A DNA stretch of 64,000 nt. Origin: Nothopassalora personata. Lineage: Eukaryota; Ascomycota; Dothideomycetes; Mycosphaerellales; Mycosphaerellaceae. The stretch is taken from assembly GCA_033816765.1 (NCBI GenBank), contig CM066296.1, positions 744,001-808,000 of the forward strand, read 5' to 3'. Below the pieces are notes generated by a model. The model ran no database searches, was not told the DNA's origin, and saw only the letters and a list, made by a program, of their open reading frames with translations. Position 1 is the stretch's first letter, and each line of letters begins with the position of its first letter. Positions 20,431 to 30,624 of this stretch are shown here, piece by piece. Both the position numbers and the translations under genes were made by a program.

Positions 20431-22350
20431 TCAGCATTCCTGCTTCTCATACGTCAAGCCATGTCCAAACTCGAAGACTGGATCCGCCGTGTCAAATGGC
20501 ACATCCTCATCACTCGCTTCAACCGCCTCATCGCTTCGTGGCAGGTCGAAAGGAAGCTTTCCCTTCGGCGCGGCTCCGTCAACACCTAAGACGACATCCA
20601 AGAACGTATCTGAACTGCTTCCATAGCTTGCCAGCAATGCCGCCGCTCCCTCCGCAACCTCGGGAATAGCAGCAGGTCGATCAAGGAAAATGTCTACAAT
20701 CGTTGGAACTGCCTCATAAATCGCTGCCTGGCGAGCTCTCTCAGTGACGTTGAACTCCAAAGATCCAGCGTGGTAGTTGGCCTCGAAACCGCCAGGACGT
20801 GGCTGATACGGCGCTTGGAGACGGACGAGAGCAATATCTGCTTCCTCTGGAGTGTCGACGAGGGTCAAAGGACGGGAGGCAAGGTACGTAGTGTTGAAGC
20901 CTTCAACGTAGACTTTCGTAGAGTTGTCACTGTTAACCTTGAGCGGCAGGATCGTATCATTGTTCGTCAGGAGCGTGAACGAGGCCCGTTGAGCTTCGAC
21001 GCCAAGTTGGCGAAAGTTTCGGTTCCCAACAATTTGCTCGGCCTCGTCGACGTCTACGAAGGGTTTCTCGAAAAGGCCTAGGGAGAACTTCTCGCGGAGG
21101 AGACGGCGGATGGAAGTATCAAGGCGAGACTCTGGGATGGTGCCTTCGTTGACGAGTTGGACGATGAGTTCGGGTCTTGCTTCACCGCCGAATTGGTCTA
21201 CGCCAGCGTTGAGGACTCTTGCTGCGCGCTCGGTCTCGCTCAAATACTCCACGCCCCATGCACGAGCTGGCATATCTTGGCCCGCAATGACAGTGTCTGT
21301 GATGAGGCCCCAGTCAGAGCAGACGATTCCGTCGAACCCGAGTTCGCCACGCAGCAGATCTGTTATGATGTACTTGTTGAAGGAGAAACCTGCCGGCTCG
21401 ATCTGCGTGCCGTTGTGCTCAGCGCCAATGGGACGAGAGTAGTATGGCATCATCTGTCTGGCACCTGCAGCAATAGCGGCCTTGAAGGGGATCAGGTGGT
21501 AGTCGAAGTTCTTGCCGGGGTAGGTCTGGTTCTTTCCGTAGGTGAAGTGGCTGTCTTCACCGTTCTCCATCGGTCCGCCGCCTGGGAAGTGCTTGGTGAC
21601 TGTGGTGACGGAGTGGGTACCGAACTCCTCGCCTTGGAAGCCCTTGAGGTACGCCACGACAAGTTCGCTGGTCAAATTCGCATCTTCACCCATCGTGCCG
21701 CCAATGCGTGCCCAGCGATACTCAGTCGTGAGGTCGATTTGGGGATGCAGAGCAGAACGAATGCCGATCGCTTTGTACTCTGCCGCAGCCACTGCTGCGA
21801 ACTTTTGGACAATCTCTGCACTTCTCAGTGCTGCGAGACCTAAGCTCTGTGGCCATGCTGAGAACTGGTTGGCGGCGATGGCACTACCCACAGCCTCTGT
21901 TGATGAGTGTCTTGGGTCCGAGGATAGTGTGATTGGAATGCCAAGCCTGGTATTGAGAGCATAAGCCTGGAGTCGGTTGTACCATTGCGCAGTCTGTCGG
22001 ACATTATTGACCTGTCCGACGAGGTTGAAATGGGTCATGTGCTTCTCCAGAACGTAGTTGTCGGTGCCATTGGAGGTCGAAGTGGTGAGTGAGAGTGTTC
22101 CATTAGGACCTTGCGACAGCTGGGTATGGAATAGTTGCCCTGCTTTCTCCTCCACAGTCATGCGAGCTAGAAGATCTTCTATTCGGGCGTCTATACATAA
22201 TGAGGGATCCCGATAAGGCAGTGTTGTGTTTGAGGTGGATCTTGGATGCATCGATCTAATGTTCAGGGACTTCTTTGGAAGGCTTGAGCATGATGCTGTC
22301 GAGGCAGTCATAGCCAGCAGAAGCTGGAGCATCATCGCGTTCACACCCAT
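20431..22350 (-). CDS. Secreted glycoside hydrolase family 3
   Basis: GH3 enzymes release glucose, xylose or N-acetylglucosamine from oligosaccharides. The single exon encodes 639 aa from MGVNAMMLQLLLAMTASTA, which gives a good signal peptide. An ATG at 22467 would bury it behind 39 residues. The (beta/alpha)8 domain has RIEDLLARMTVEEKAGQLF, TKHFPGGGP (the conserved KH) and FDGIVCSDWG, whose Asp is the expected nucleophile. A second alpha/beta domain includes FTLLTNNDTILPLK. The C-terminus is PVFEFGHGLTYEKQEC, so the fibronectin-like third domain common in beta-glucosidases is missing. At least ten N-glycosylation sequons are present. Substrate cannot be fixed by eye. The 3' end is 22 bp from the MACPF stop. 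Confidence 0.88.
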   Translation of the reverse strand: MGVNAMMLQLLLAMTASTASCSSLPKKSLNIRSMHPRSTSNTTLPYRDPSLCIDARIEDLLARMTVEEKAGQLFHTQLSQGPNGTLSLTTSTSNGTDNYVLEKHMTHFNLVGQVNNVRQTAQWYNRLQAYALNTRLGIPITLSSDPRHSSTEAVGSAIAANQFSAWPQSLGLAALRSAEIVQKFAAVAAAEYKAIGIRSALHPQIDLTTEYRWARIGGTMGEDANLTSELVVAYLKGFQGEEFGTHSVTTVTKHFPGGGPMENGEDSHFTYGKNQTYPGKNFDYHLIPFKAAIAAGARQMMPYYSRPIGAEHNGTQIEPAGFSFNKYIITDLLRGELGFDGIVCSDWGLITDTVIAGQDMPARAWGVEYLSETERAARVLNAGVDQFGGEARPELIVQLVNEGTIPESRLDTSIRRLLREKFSLGLFEKPFVDVDEAEQIVGNRNFRQLGVEAQRASFTLLTNNDTILPLKVNSDNSTKVYVEGFNTTYLASRPLTLVDTPEEADIALVRLQAPYQPRPGGFEANYHAGSLEFNVTERARQAAIYEAVPTIVDIFLDRPAAIPEVAEGAAALLASYGSSSDTFLDVVLGVDGAAPKGKLPFDLPRSDEAVEASDEDVPFDTADPVFEFGHGLTYEKQEC

Positions 22351-23136
22351 GTTGCAGGTCAAGATCGCACAAGGGAGTACTCGGTCAACTCGGATGGTAG
22401 GGCACCCTCCAGCTTTATGCTCTAGTTCATTGCGGCTTCGAGGCACGCCCAGACACAGCTCCACCATTCACGTGGCAGCGTAGCATTACTCAACGGATTA
22501 ATGTCCACAGTGTAGTCCCCATGATGCACTCCGCGATCACTTTCGCCACTCCATCATCTTCGCTCGACCATCGGCAAGCATCTCCGGGCCACGACACAAA
22601 GCGAAAGACATCCAAATCGTGAAGGCCTGCAATTGCCGACCACAGTCAACGACGAACTCTCTCCTTGGCAGTCTTGGCTGAGGTCGTGTTACGCGCTATT
22701 TCGCTCCGAATTGTGCATGATGTACCGAATAGCCGGAGTTGTTCCCCACACTTGCCTGCATTCTCCATCTTCTCCCGCAAAAGCCAAGATTCGACTCCAC
22801 AACATGGTCGTCTCGTGGTTTGCGAGGTCCATAGAGCAAGGTTTATGTCCGAGCGGATGTCCACTGTTCTATTGACTGGTGGCGGCCGAGATCGATAGTC
22901 GATGGAGTCGTTGCGGAGAGAGAGCTGCTGCAGGTTATAGGGTGTCGGCAGCGTTCCCGAGGTTTGGCATCTGAACAGCTCTGGACAAGGATGGTGTCGA
23001 ATGCTACGCAAGGACGGAATGGTCTTCTCGCAGCATTCAGTGCCTTGTGAGGCGAAACTCAGGGAGCCTCCGATGTGGCCTATTCTACCAGAGAGTGTTG
23101 CATCAGCATATTCATACAACTCATATGTATACATAC
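22351..23136. other. Intergenic spacer
   Basis: 786 bp between the 5' end of the GH3 gene and the 3' end of Gup1. A 165-codon minus-strand frame (23143-22646) is open but shows no motif and overlaps the Gup1 stop, so I treat it as chance. Confidence 0.4.
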
Positions 23137-25006
23137 TCAACACTTCATGTTGACGCCCCTCCTCTTCTCACTCTCCCTGACCTCGAACATGACTTGAACA
23201 CCAACGAACAACGTTGCCATGGCTGCGAGCAAGAAAGCTCTCCCACCCCAGCTTCCTACAATGCCTTCAACCAGACCCTTCAAGCCGTCGAGACCAACAG
23301 CAAAGCCAACCAAATTTGCCGCCATCATCATGAGGATGTTGCCGACGGCGCCAATGCCGCAGATGACTCTGTACTGATTCGGTCGATCCTTCCACTTCTT
23401 CGCAGGGAACGCCAGCGTCGCCAGGATTTCGGGTAAGACGAACAGCGTGATAAGCCATCCCCACATCAATAATTTGAGGTTGATGTCGTGCCATAGTGCA
23501 ACGAAGGTGAACACTGCCAGAAAGTTGGCAATTCCGTGGATCTTTGATTTGCCAGAACCTCCAAGTGGGATGTAGATATAGCGAACCACGAATCGATTGA
23601 AGGAACGATGCCAGCCACGCCAGAAAGCTAATGCCGAGTAGTTATCAGACATACAACGGACCATGTTCTCGGGTGGATCAATGCCATCGATCAGACTCCA
23701 CAGTCGGAAGAATCGCCATGGTAGCAGCAGTTTCAACCAGATGACGTGCAGGTTGAAGTAACCGAGCATACTCAATTGGAAGGGCGTGTACTGGTTCCAG
23801 TCTGGATTCGACTTCGATATTGCCACTGCATAGAGGTAGTGCTGCACAACTTCCATGCACAATAAGCACAAAATGAAGCGCACGGCGTATGGGATAATCC
23901 GGGCCCGAGATATGCTAGGCAGTGGGTAGCGGCACTGAGCGATGTAGTCGTTGAAATTGACGATAGGACCTGCAAGGTAGAGTGGCGAGTACAGTACGTA
24001 TGCTAGGTAGTTACGGAAAGTGAAGTCGGAGGGTCTCGCTCCAGAGGCGGTTCTTTCGCGTTCGGGCAAGTTGGCGGGATCGAGGTTCTTCTTCTGGGAC
24101 CATTAGCATATCCTCAACAACTAGTAGCTGGAGACGTACTTCTATTGGACTGCTTGCTCTGCGATCGAGCATCCATAAGTGATCAAAGTTGAACGCAATA
24201 AGACGTAGGACTGTGATGTTGAACAAGATCTCCCACCTGGGTAGAAGACCACCATAAGCATCGACCCAAGCCCCCCAATTATCTCCAGGAGCAATGTTGG
24301 TCTTGTCAGCAGCGGTTGTTGTTGGCGGCAATGTGATTGCTACAATGTCTGAGAACTTGTAGCCGTGGCAAAGTTCATTTGCGAATAGAATGGCAATGTT
24401 GAAGATCCAAGTAGTGCTTGCCACGTACTGTCTGGGTAATGTCGTGGCGATTTGGTAGTTCAGGTAAAGTATGACGAGAACCTTGATCGCCGAAACACCA
24501 TGCAGCGCCACAAGGAAGATCAATGCAAAGCCCAGGTCGAAGGTGACTCGTGATTTGAGTCTCGCCTCTGGCGTTCGTGCTGGATCCTTGCTAACTGAAG
24601 ACGATGATCCATTTTGTGATGTTCCATTGACAGACGTCGGCTCGCTGCCGACGGTGAAGTAGTCGTACGCTCGTCTCAGGAGTGGATGCAAGACCAAAAC
24701 CAGAGCCATGTAAGGTATATTGCCGCGGAAACCCGCATATTGACTGTCGGAGTTGTCGACCTTTCGTCCTGGAATCCAGCCGTCGTCCAGCAGTGGTTCG
24801 TAATGCCGATACTGCGGATGTGAAGGTACTGATACATCATATACAGCCTTGATCATGGCAGGCACGATGGTGATGAACACCACGTAGTATGCATAGTATT
24901 CCGGGCTCCGCCATTTCGATGCCTGAGCAGTGGGCAATGGCTGTCCTGTTGGAGAAACGAATCGAGTGTCGAGAGTCTCGACTTTGTACAGATCCCGCAA
25001 CTTCAT
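23137..25006 (-). CDS. GUP1: Gup1-like MBOAT O-acyltransferase
   Basis: Gup1 is an ER membrane-bound O-acyltransferase that remodels GPI-anchor lipids and affects glycerol uptake and wall integrity. Exon 1 is 25006-24140, a 46-nt intron is 24139-24094 (GTACGT...GTCCCAG), and exon 2 is 24093-23137, giving 607 aa. The start MKLRDLYKVETLDTRFVSPT is preceded by an in-frame ATG at 25147 that adds an unlikely 47 residues. Many membrane segments are visible. MBOAT landmarks are VLRLIAFNFDHLWMLDRR, FRNYLAYVLYSPLYLAGPI, the conserved Asn-containing FWRGWHRSFNRFVVRYIYIP and the catalytic His in FVALWHDINLKLLMWGW. Length and all motifs match Gup1. It is divergent from Arp4 with 286 bp between starts. 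Confidence 0.92.
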
Positions 25007-25292
25007 CTTGGAGACATGGTCGTTTCTGATATTGTCGGAAAGGAGATAGATATGCGTAGTTCTAGTTGTCAGCGATTTACAATGCTGTGATTGGCTGCTG
25101 AGCTCATGGTGCACAGACGCGTTGACTTCGCGATTGTCGGCGCGCAACTTGTCTGAAGCTACGCCCTACGCCCCGCCATACCAACGACTACATGTTTATT
25201 TCTATCGGCCTCTTTCGCGCTGTCGAAGGGATCACTAGAGTCGCGTAAGGCTGCCGATATTGCATGTGAAATCTCGACACCTCATCCCAACC
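25007..25292. promoter_or_regulatory. Divergent promoter of Gup1 and Arp4
   Basis: The two start codons are 286 bp apart on opposite strands, so this segment must carry the 5' regions of both. No TATA box is evident. Confidence 0.4.
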
Positions 25293-26830
25293 ATGGCGTC
25301 CACCCTGCCACCGACTCAGCCTCCAGGTAAAGCATTGAAGCAGCACGAAGCATTGGACAAGCACTGATGCGACATGTGCAGCGAATCAGGAATACGCTGG
25401 CGATGAGATCAACGCGCTCATACTTGACGCGGGCAGTCACTCCATAAGAGCCGGTTTTGCAGTATGTCACACGAACCCGGCGGTTCCACCAAGAAACTGA
25501 CCCGCGATAGGGCGAAGATACACCCAAGTCCGTCGTACCCTCCTCATATGCCGTCCGCGATGGCTCAAAACTGTTTGGCGAGAACGCGATACACCTCTAC
25601 CAACCTGGGCTGGAGATACGAAATCCTTACAATAGCGATGGCATAGTAGAGGACTGGGACACAGCATCACGATTATGGGAGTATAGCGTCACATCGAGAC
25701 TCACTGGCTCGCGGCAGACACCGCCTTCGCGCAACGGTCTCAATAATCTGTCAGAGCAGGAGAAGAAGGATGCCGAAGGGGACACAGCCATGGACCTGGA
25801 TGAACAAGCAGAACAGTTGGACGACCAAGAGAAAGTGCTGGGCGAGTACCCACTGTTGATGAGCGAACCGGCATGGAATCCTCAAAAGGCGCGAGAGAAG
25901 ACGATGGAGATCGCCATCGAGGAGTGGGGTGTGCCTGCCTTCTTTCTAGCTAAGAACGGACAGCTCGCGGCATATTCACAAGGCAAGGCGACTGCGCTGG
26001 TGATTGACATCGGACATCTGAACACGTCCATTACGGCGCTGTGGGAGGGCATGGCGCTAAAGAAGGGATGCGTTCACACTCCTTTGGCTGGCAATTGGAT
26101 CAACGAACAACTACGACTCATGTTCATCAGCATCAACGCGCCCCTCACACCGCACTTCATGGTAAAGTCAAAGCAGCCGGTCGATGCCGGTGCACCTTCA
26201 AACGCCACCTATGTGCAGTTTCCGACAGCACCAACCGACTCTTACCGAAGACTAGAGGAGGAGAGAGTCCTGACGGCATTCAAGGAGAGCGTGGTTCAAG
26301 CCTGGGGAGGACCCAGTCGGTTGGAGAGTGGTCCTGCACAAGGCGGCACTACCAACGCCGACTACGTGCGAAGTTTACCTCCAAAGCCCTTCGAAATGCC
26401 CGACGGCTGGAACCAGGTTTTCGGCATCGAACGCTTCAAGGTCGTAGAAGGTCTGTTCGACAGCGCCGCAGCATACACCGATGCAACGCACCCAGCACCG
26501 CCAGGTGAACATACCATCGTTTCCGCTGCAAAGAATGCCATCAATGCTTGTGATGTTGACACAAGGCCACACCTGATGAATAACATCATTCTTACTGGAG
26601 CTGGTTCGCTGATCGCCGGCATACCAGAGCGGATACAGTCAGATTTGCAGGCTGTCTTTCCCAATCCCAAGATCCGTGTCATTGCCAACTCTAACAGCGT
26701 TGAGCGAAAATACGGTGGGTGGATTGGTGGAAGTGTACTGGGCAGTCTGGGTACTTTCCACCAGATGTGGATCTCGAGGCAAGAGTACGAGGAGTTCGGA
26801 GCAGCGATTATAGAGAAGCGGTGCAAGTAA
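25293..26830 (+). CDS. ARP4: Actin-related protein Arp4
   Basis: Arp4 is a nuclear actin-related subunit shared by NuA4, SWR1 and INO80. Three exons, 25293-25326, 25382-25461 and 25511-26830, are separated by introns of 55 nt (GTAAAG...GTGCAG) and 49 nt (GTATGT...GCGATAG), giving 477 aa, near yeast Arp4. Splicing yields the actin start YAGDEINALILDAGSHSIRA then GFAGEDTPKSVVPSSYAVRD. Later motifs are VIDIGHLNTSITALWEG, HTPLAGNWINEQL, IILTGAGSLIAGIPERI and ERKYGGWIGGSVLGSLGTF, all diagnostic of the Arp4 branch. A charged insert around residues 110-145 interrupts the actin fold, as in other Arp4 proteins. The 3' exon alone would miss the N-terminal nucleotide-binding loop. Confidence 0.93.
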
Positions 26831-27102
26831 TTACTCGAGGCATGGGAGCTATTAAGTGGCTACGCAGGCTGTATGATCATTGGATGACAAGTTCTAAGTA
26901 GACGGAATTGCAACAATCGATATGAGGCCGCCATCCTAGCAAGATCAGCACAGTCACATGAAGAGCGCCTGGAAATTATTGCTACATGATCTGGCGTCAT
27001 ACAAGCGCTCGCTGGCAGCTTGAGCGTGGCGCGGCTGCGTGTCGGCTATATATTCGCGCGTCTTCAGCTGCTTCTACATGATATGTACTCCAACTCCAGG
27101 AA

Positions 27103-28752
27103 ATGAAACTCCTACACGCTCGATTGCCGGACGGCTACTCCAGACTCCTTCCCTTCTCACACGGCAGCGGTTCATATTGCTTGCTGCAACCTGACAAAAT
27201 CGACGAAGCTCCACTATACGCGGCGCTCTGCTGCACGTGGGCGCTCGCGCCGCTTGAAGGTCGAAGAAGCACTATGCACCGTTTCGGTGAACGGTTTCGA
27301 CATTGCTGTTCAGCAGAAGCTGCGCAACGCCGTGGACTATCTGATTCGTGAAGTTCGGGCTATGCGATGCTTGTTGTGGACCGATGCCGTTTGTATAGAT
27401 CAGTCTAATTTGGCAGAGAGATCTTCACAGGTCAAGATCATGAAGGAGATTTGTGAAGGTGCCAAGGCCGTTTTTGCATGGCTTGGAATACCGAGAATGG
27501 TATTTGAGGTCCAGTCCGCCGTTCAAACGATACGACGGGCGGTGGAAACGTGGCTGGAAGAGGTTGATACTCCAATGAAGAGGCTGAGTGCGTTGAGTTT
27601 GTCAACCGATCTCCTGTGGCTCTCTAGCTGAGAACCCTAGCGAGGTAAACGCAGCCTTGAGAACTATCGCTTCGATCTTTGCGCTCCTGTACTGTCAAGA
27701 GTGTGGGAATATCACGAAGCAACAACGCTACGCCCTATCACATTTTGGCTTGGAAAGCATGAATACGATGACACTTCCATTCACGGCTTCTTGGCTTGCT
27801 CACATCGCTTTACGGCAGTCGGTGGTTGCCCTCCAGAAGCCGCAAGTTCGATCATCACGAATACCTCCCTAGCACTTGAAAGAGGCACCCGTTTGGCGCG
27901 GATACATGGATATCTCGACCGCTGATAAATCTTGTAGTGGAGGTGAGGACACGCTCGTGCTGGGATTAGGGCGACAAGATGTTCGTTCCTCTAGCTCATG
28001 CCACTGACATCTCTACGGCGAACATTAACGTGGACTGCAGCAAAAGCCTCGAGCACGTCTATCGCGACGTGGCGCTATTTCCACTTGACCAGCATGGGCT
28101 TAACACTTTTGGCCTGATCAGCCTAGGCTCACCTCGGTATGACCCGGACTTCGCAGTATCCATACAAGAGCGCCCGGTCGCCACGTAGATCCCTAAATGG
28201 AGGCTACGACTGATCGCGACTTCTTTCTCTGTGGTCGGTGGCGGTACACTTTATAAACCTTTATCAGGCTCTGTGGCTCGACATGAATTGCACGACAACG
28301 TCCTCCGGCTGCAAGGCTACGTCACGAACCATTTCAAAATCACTGCTCTGATGGATGTCTGGCACGACGAAGAGTTCTTGACAGAAACGCGGCAGAGATG
28401 GTACGATGTGTTGATCGGTCGGTTAGGTATTTCAGCATTCCCAGCTGCAGCCGTTGAGCGCCTCCTGGTCGCCGACAAACGGCGTATTGCTACCGGCAAA
28501 GGCATCGACGAAGAGGGGACCGCGCTCTGGCGGCGGAATGCCACATTGGATTGGCAGCTCTTGCAGGCTTCGCGGTTGAATGCACATGGAAGGGGGAGGG
28601 GGGACGATGCATTTCTGGATCTTTTTACGGCTTGCTTTGGTCGGCGGATGGCTGTTTTCAAGTGGCTTCAGGAGCTCCGTTGCGATTACACTGTCTACAA
28701 ACTTAGGAACCATTACAGCAGAGTAAAAGTGGCCTCTCTCCCAGACCAATAG
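27103..28752 (+). pseudogene. Decayed HET-domain gene (first copy)
   Basis: HET domains trigger heterokaryon-incompatibility cell death in fungi. A TATATATT box at 27047 precedes the ATG at 27103. The expected start is seen (YSRLLPFSHGSGS, PLYAALCCTWA), but a one-base loss in the GTGGGCGC run near 27240 shifts the frame. The next frame has ALCTVSVNGFDIAV, LLWTDAVCIDQSNLAERSSQ and AKAVFAWLGIPRM, then stops at 27629. Further pieces in changed frames are RVWEYHEATTLRPITFW, the SKSLEHVYRDVALFPLDQH segment (27979-28188, ends in a stop), and an open 173-codon C-terminal part (28231-28752). At least three breaks make it non-functional as read. A sequencing indel could explain the first break but not all of them. 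Confidence 0.72.
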
Positions 28753-28912
28753 CTCGCTCTTTCAATCAGATCTGCACGCAAGTTGGTCTGATTTCCGATG
28801 AGGTAAGGGACCAGGGTAGAAGTGTGATGGATGTGTCGCACTGATCGCTGCACAGCATCGAGTAGTCGGTCCGAAAGATGCAATTTCCTTCGAGTATCGT
28901 TGTCTCGATTTC

Positions 28913-29590
28913 GTGGATATGCGACTACTCCATGCTGAGACAAAGACACCTGAGACCTTTCTCGACGATGCTCCGGTCTCCTTATCATACGCCATCTTAT
29001 CACACACCTGGGGTGCTGAGGAAGTGACTTGCGAAAATTTCAATGGCAGTTATGCGCATGAAATGTCTGGTTGGTGGAAGATCGATGACACATGCAGGCA
29101 AGCAGTACGAGATGCCATTGCGTATGTCTGGGTTGACACTTGCTGCATTGACAAGCGCAGCAGCGCAAAGCTCTCGGCGGCCATCAATTTGATGTACCGG
29201 TGGTCCTACCAAGCACAGATATGCTGGGTGTACCTGGTCGATGTGACATGGACGAAGACCAAATATCAAGGATCTGGAGCAGCTCGAAACGAACTTGCAG
29301 CCCGGTCGATGGTTCACACGAGGTTGGACTCTCCAAGAGCTAATCGATTCGGAAAAAGTCCAGTTCTTTGACCGATGCTGTGCTTCGATAGGCTTCAAAG
29401 CGAATATTGCTACAGTGCTCTCTGATATTACGAAGATTCCAACGCATGTGCCGTCTGACTAGGACCAGTTGAACCAGTGAAGTATTACTTAGAGGATGTC
29501 ATAAGCCGCCAGCAGAACGACCGCCAAGATCGAGGATCAAGCATACACTCTCCTCGGTATCTTCGCCGTTAACAACCCTGTATTCACTGC
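28913..29590 (+). pseudogene. Decayed HET-domain gene (second copy)
   Basis: The frame opens at 28913 with MDMRLLHAETKTPETFLDD, then SYAILSHTWGAEEVTCENF and AYVWVDTCCIDKRSSAKLS and CWVYLVDVTW, the HET box pattern of a tyrosine-Ala-Ile-Leu-Ser-His-Thr-Trp-Gly start. The frame shifts near 29290, and TRGWTLQELIDSEKVQFFD continues in another frame to a stop near 29460. The expected MSW-ASxRTTAKIED appears at 29496 as MS, stop (TAA), then ASRTTAKIEDQAYTLLGIF. The gene is therefore broken by at least one frameshift and one or more stops and ends abruptly. It lies head to tail with the first copy. TGG to TAA would need two G-to-A changes, suggestive of but not proof of repeat-induced point mutation. 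Confidence 0.72.
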
Positions 29591-30624
29591 TCTTTTGTAT
29601 TGCACATACTCTATCAGCAAAAGCAGATGTGCTACAGTCTACACCATGGATGGGAGCTGTCTTGCGGACTCTCCACGCCACGAACTCTGCATCACAGTAG
29701 CACATCTTATCATCTACACAGCCATAACACATTTGAGTCCTTGGAACAAGACTGATCTCTCCATAATCATCTACATTGCAAACATCATTCGGACGCTTGC
29801 TTTTGACATTCTCTCAATCCTTACATCGATTTCAAACCCAACCTCCGGATTCGACAGACGATCCTCGCAACAAGTCGGTGTAGCCCCTGGCGTTCTGGCA
29901 GCAACCTCGACATCCGGTGCTGTAAGGGTCGGAGTGACAGCTGTTGTAGCGGCGCAGACTGCAGAAAGCCAGATCGCGATCTCTTGGAAATGCATCGTGA
30001 TGCTGCGCTTCCTGATTATTCTAATGTGTTGGTCCCGAACTACTTTGCAAGACCGGCGAGGGCGGCATGTTCCGAGTTCGTCCTACTCATGTGGTTAGCC
30101 CAAATCCACCTAGCTGGTAATGGCAAAAAGGTTGTCTTGGCTCTCGTAGGTCGGACGATAGCTTCAGCGTCTCGAACCCCGAGAGTCGGAGTCACAGATA
30201 CTACAGCGCAGGCTATGAAGTACGTTAGGGAAAGCGCCAGAGGAGTGGTTCAGTGAACTGAGCGAGAGGAGAGGTACGTGATCATCATTGTGGGACAGAT
30301 CTGTCGAACATCATCATTCGACCATGTCTCCGTCGATCGTATTGATTTCGCCGGCTTTTGCAAATGCGCTCGTCACCTATCGACTTCAGCAGCATGATCT
30401 GCATCACAAACATAGCATCATGGCCTTGAGCACTTAATACCGTGCTATTTCATGCCCTTCCCTCCATCACGGCGCCTGAAACGCCATGCTGTGCATATCA
30501 TGTCAACTCCGGCGCGCCTCATCGTGTCTCCGAGGTTTCAAGCATGTATCGCCCTTCCGCGCCCGGCCTGTCGTTCCTCCATGGCCGCCTTCTGAACCTT
30601 GTTGTGCAAATCGATGACCCCTTC
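29591..30624. other. Spacer with a possible small secreted-protein frame
   Basis: Between the second HET remnant and eIF3e. A minus-strand frame at 29995-29771 begins MHFQEIAIWLSAVCAATTAV, a plausible signal peptide followed by a CC pair. A second minus frame (29732-29499) is Cys-containing (DKMCYCDAEFVAWRV) but overlaps the HET remnant and could not be spliced to the first. No other gene is supported. Confidence 0.3.

Noticed and set aside
22646..23143. 165-codon minus-strand frame
   Set aside because: No motif and it overlaps the stop of Gup1. No splice signals fit.
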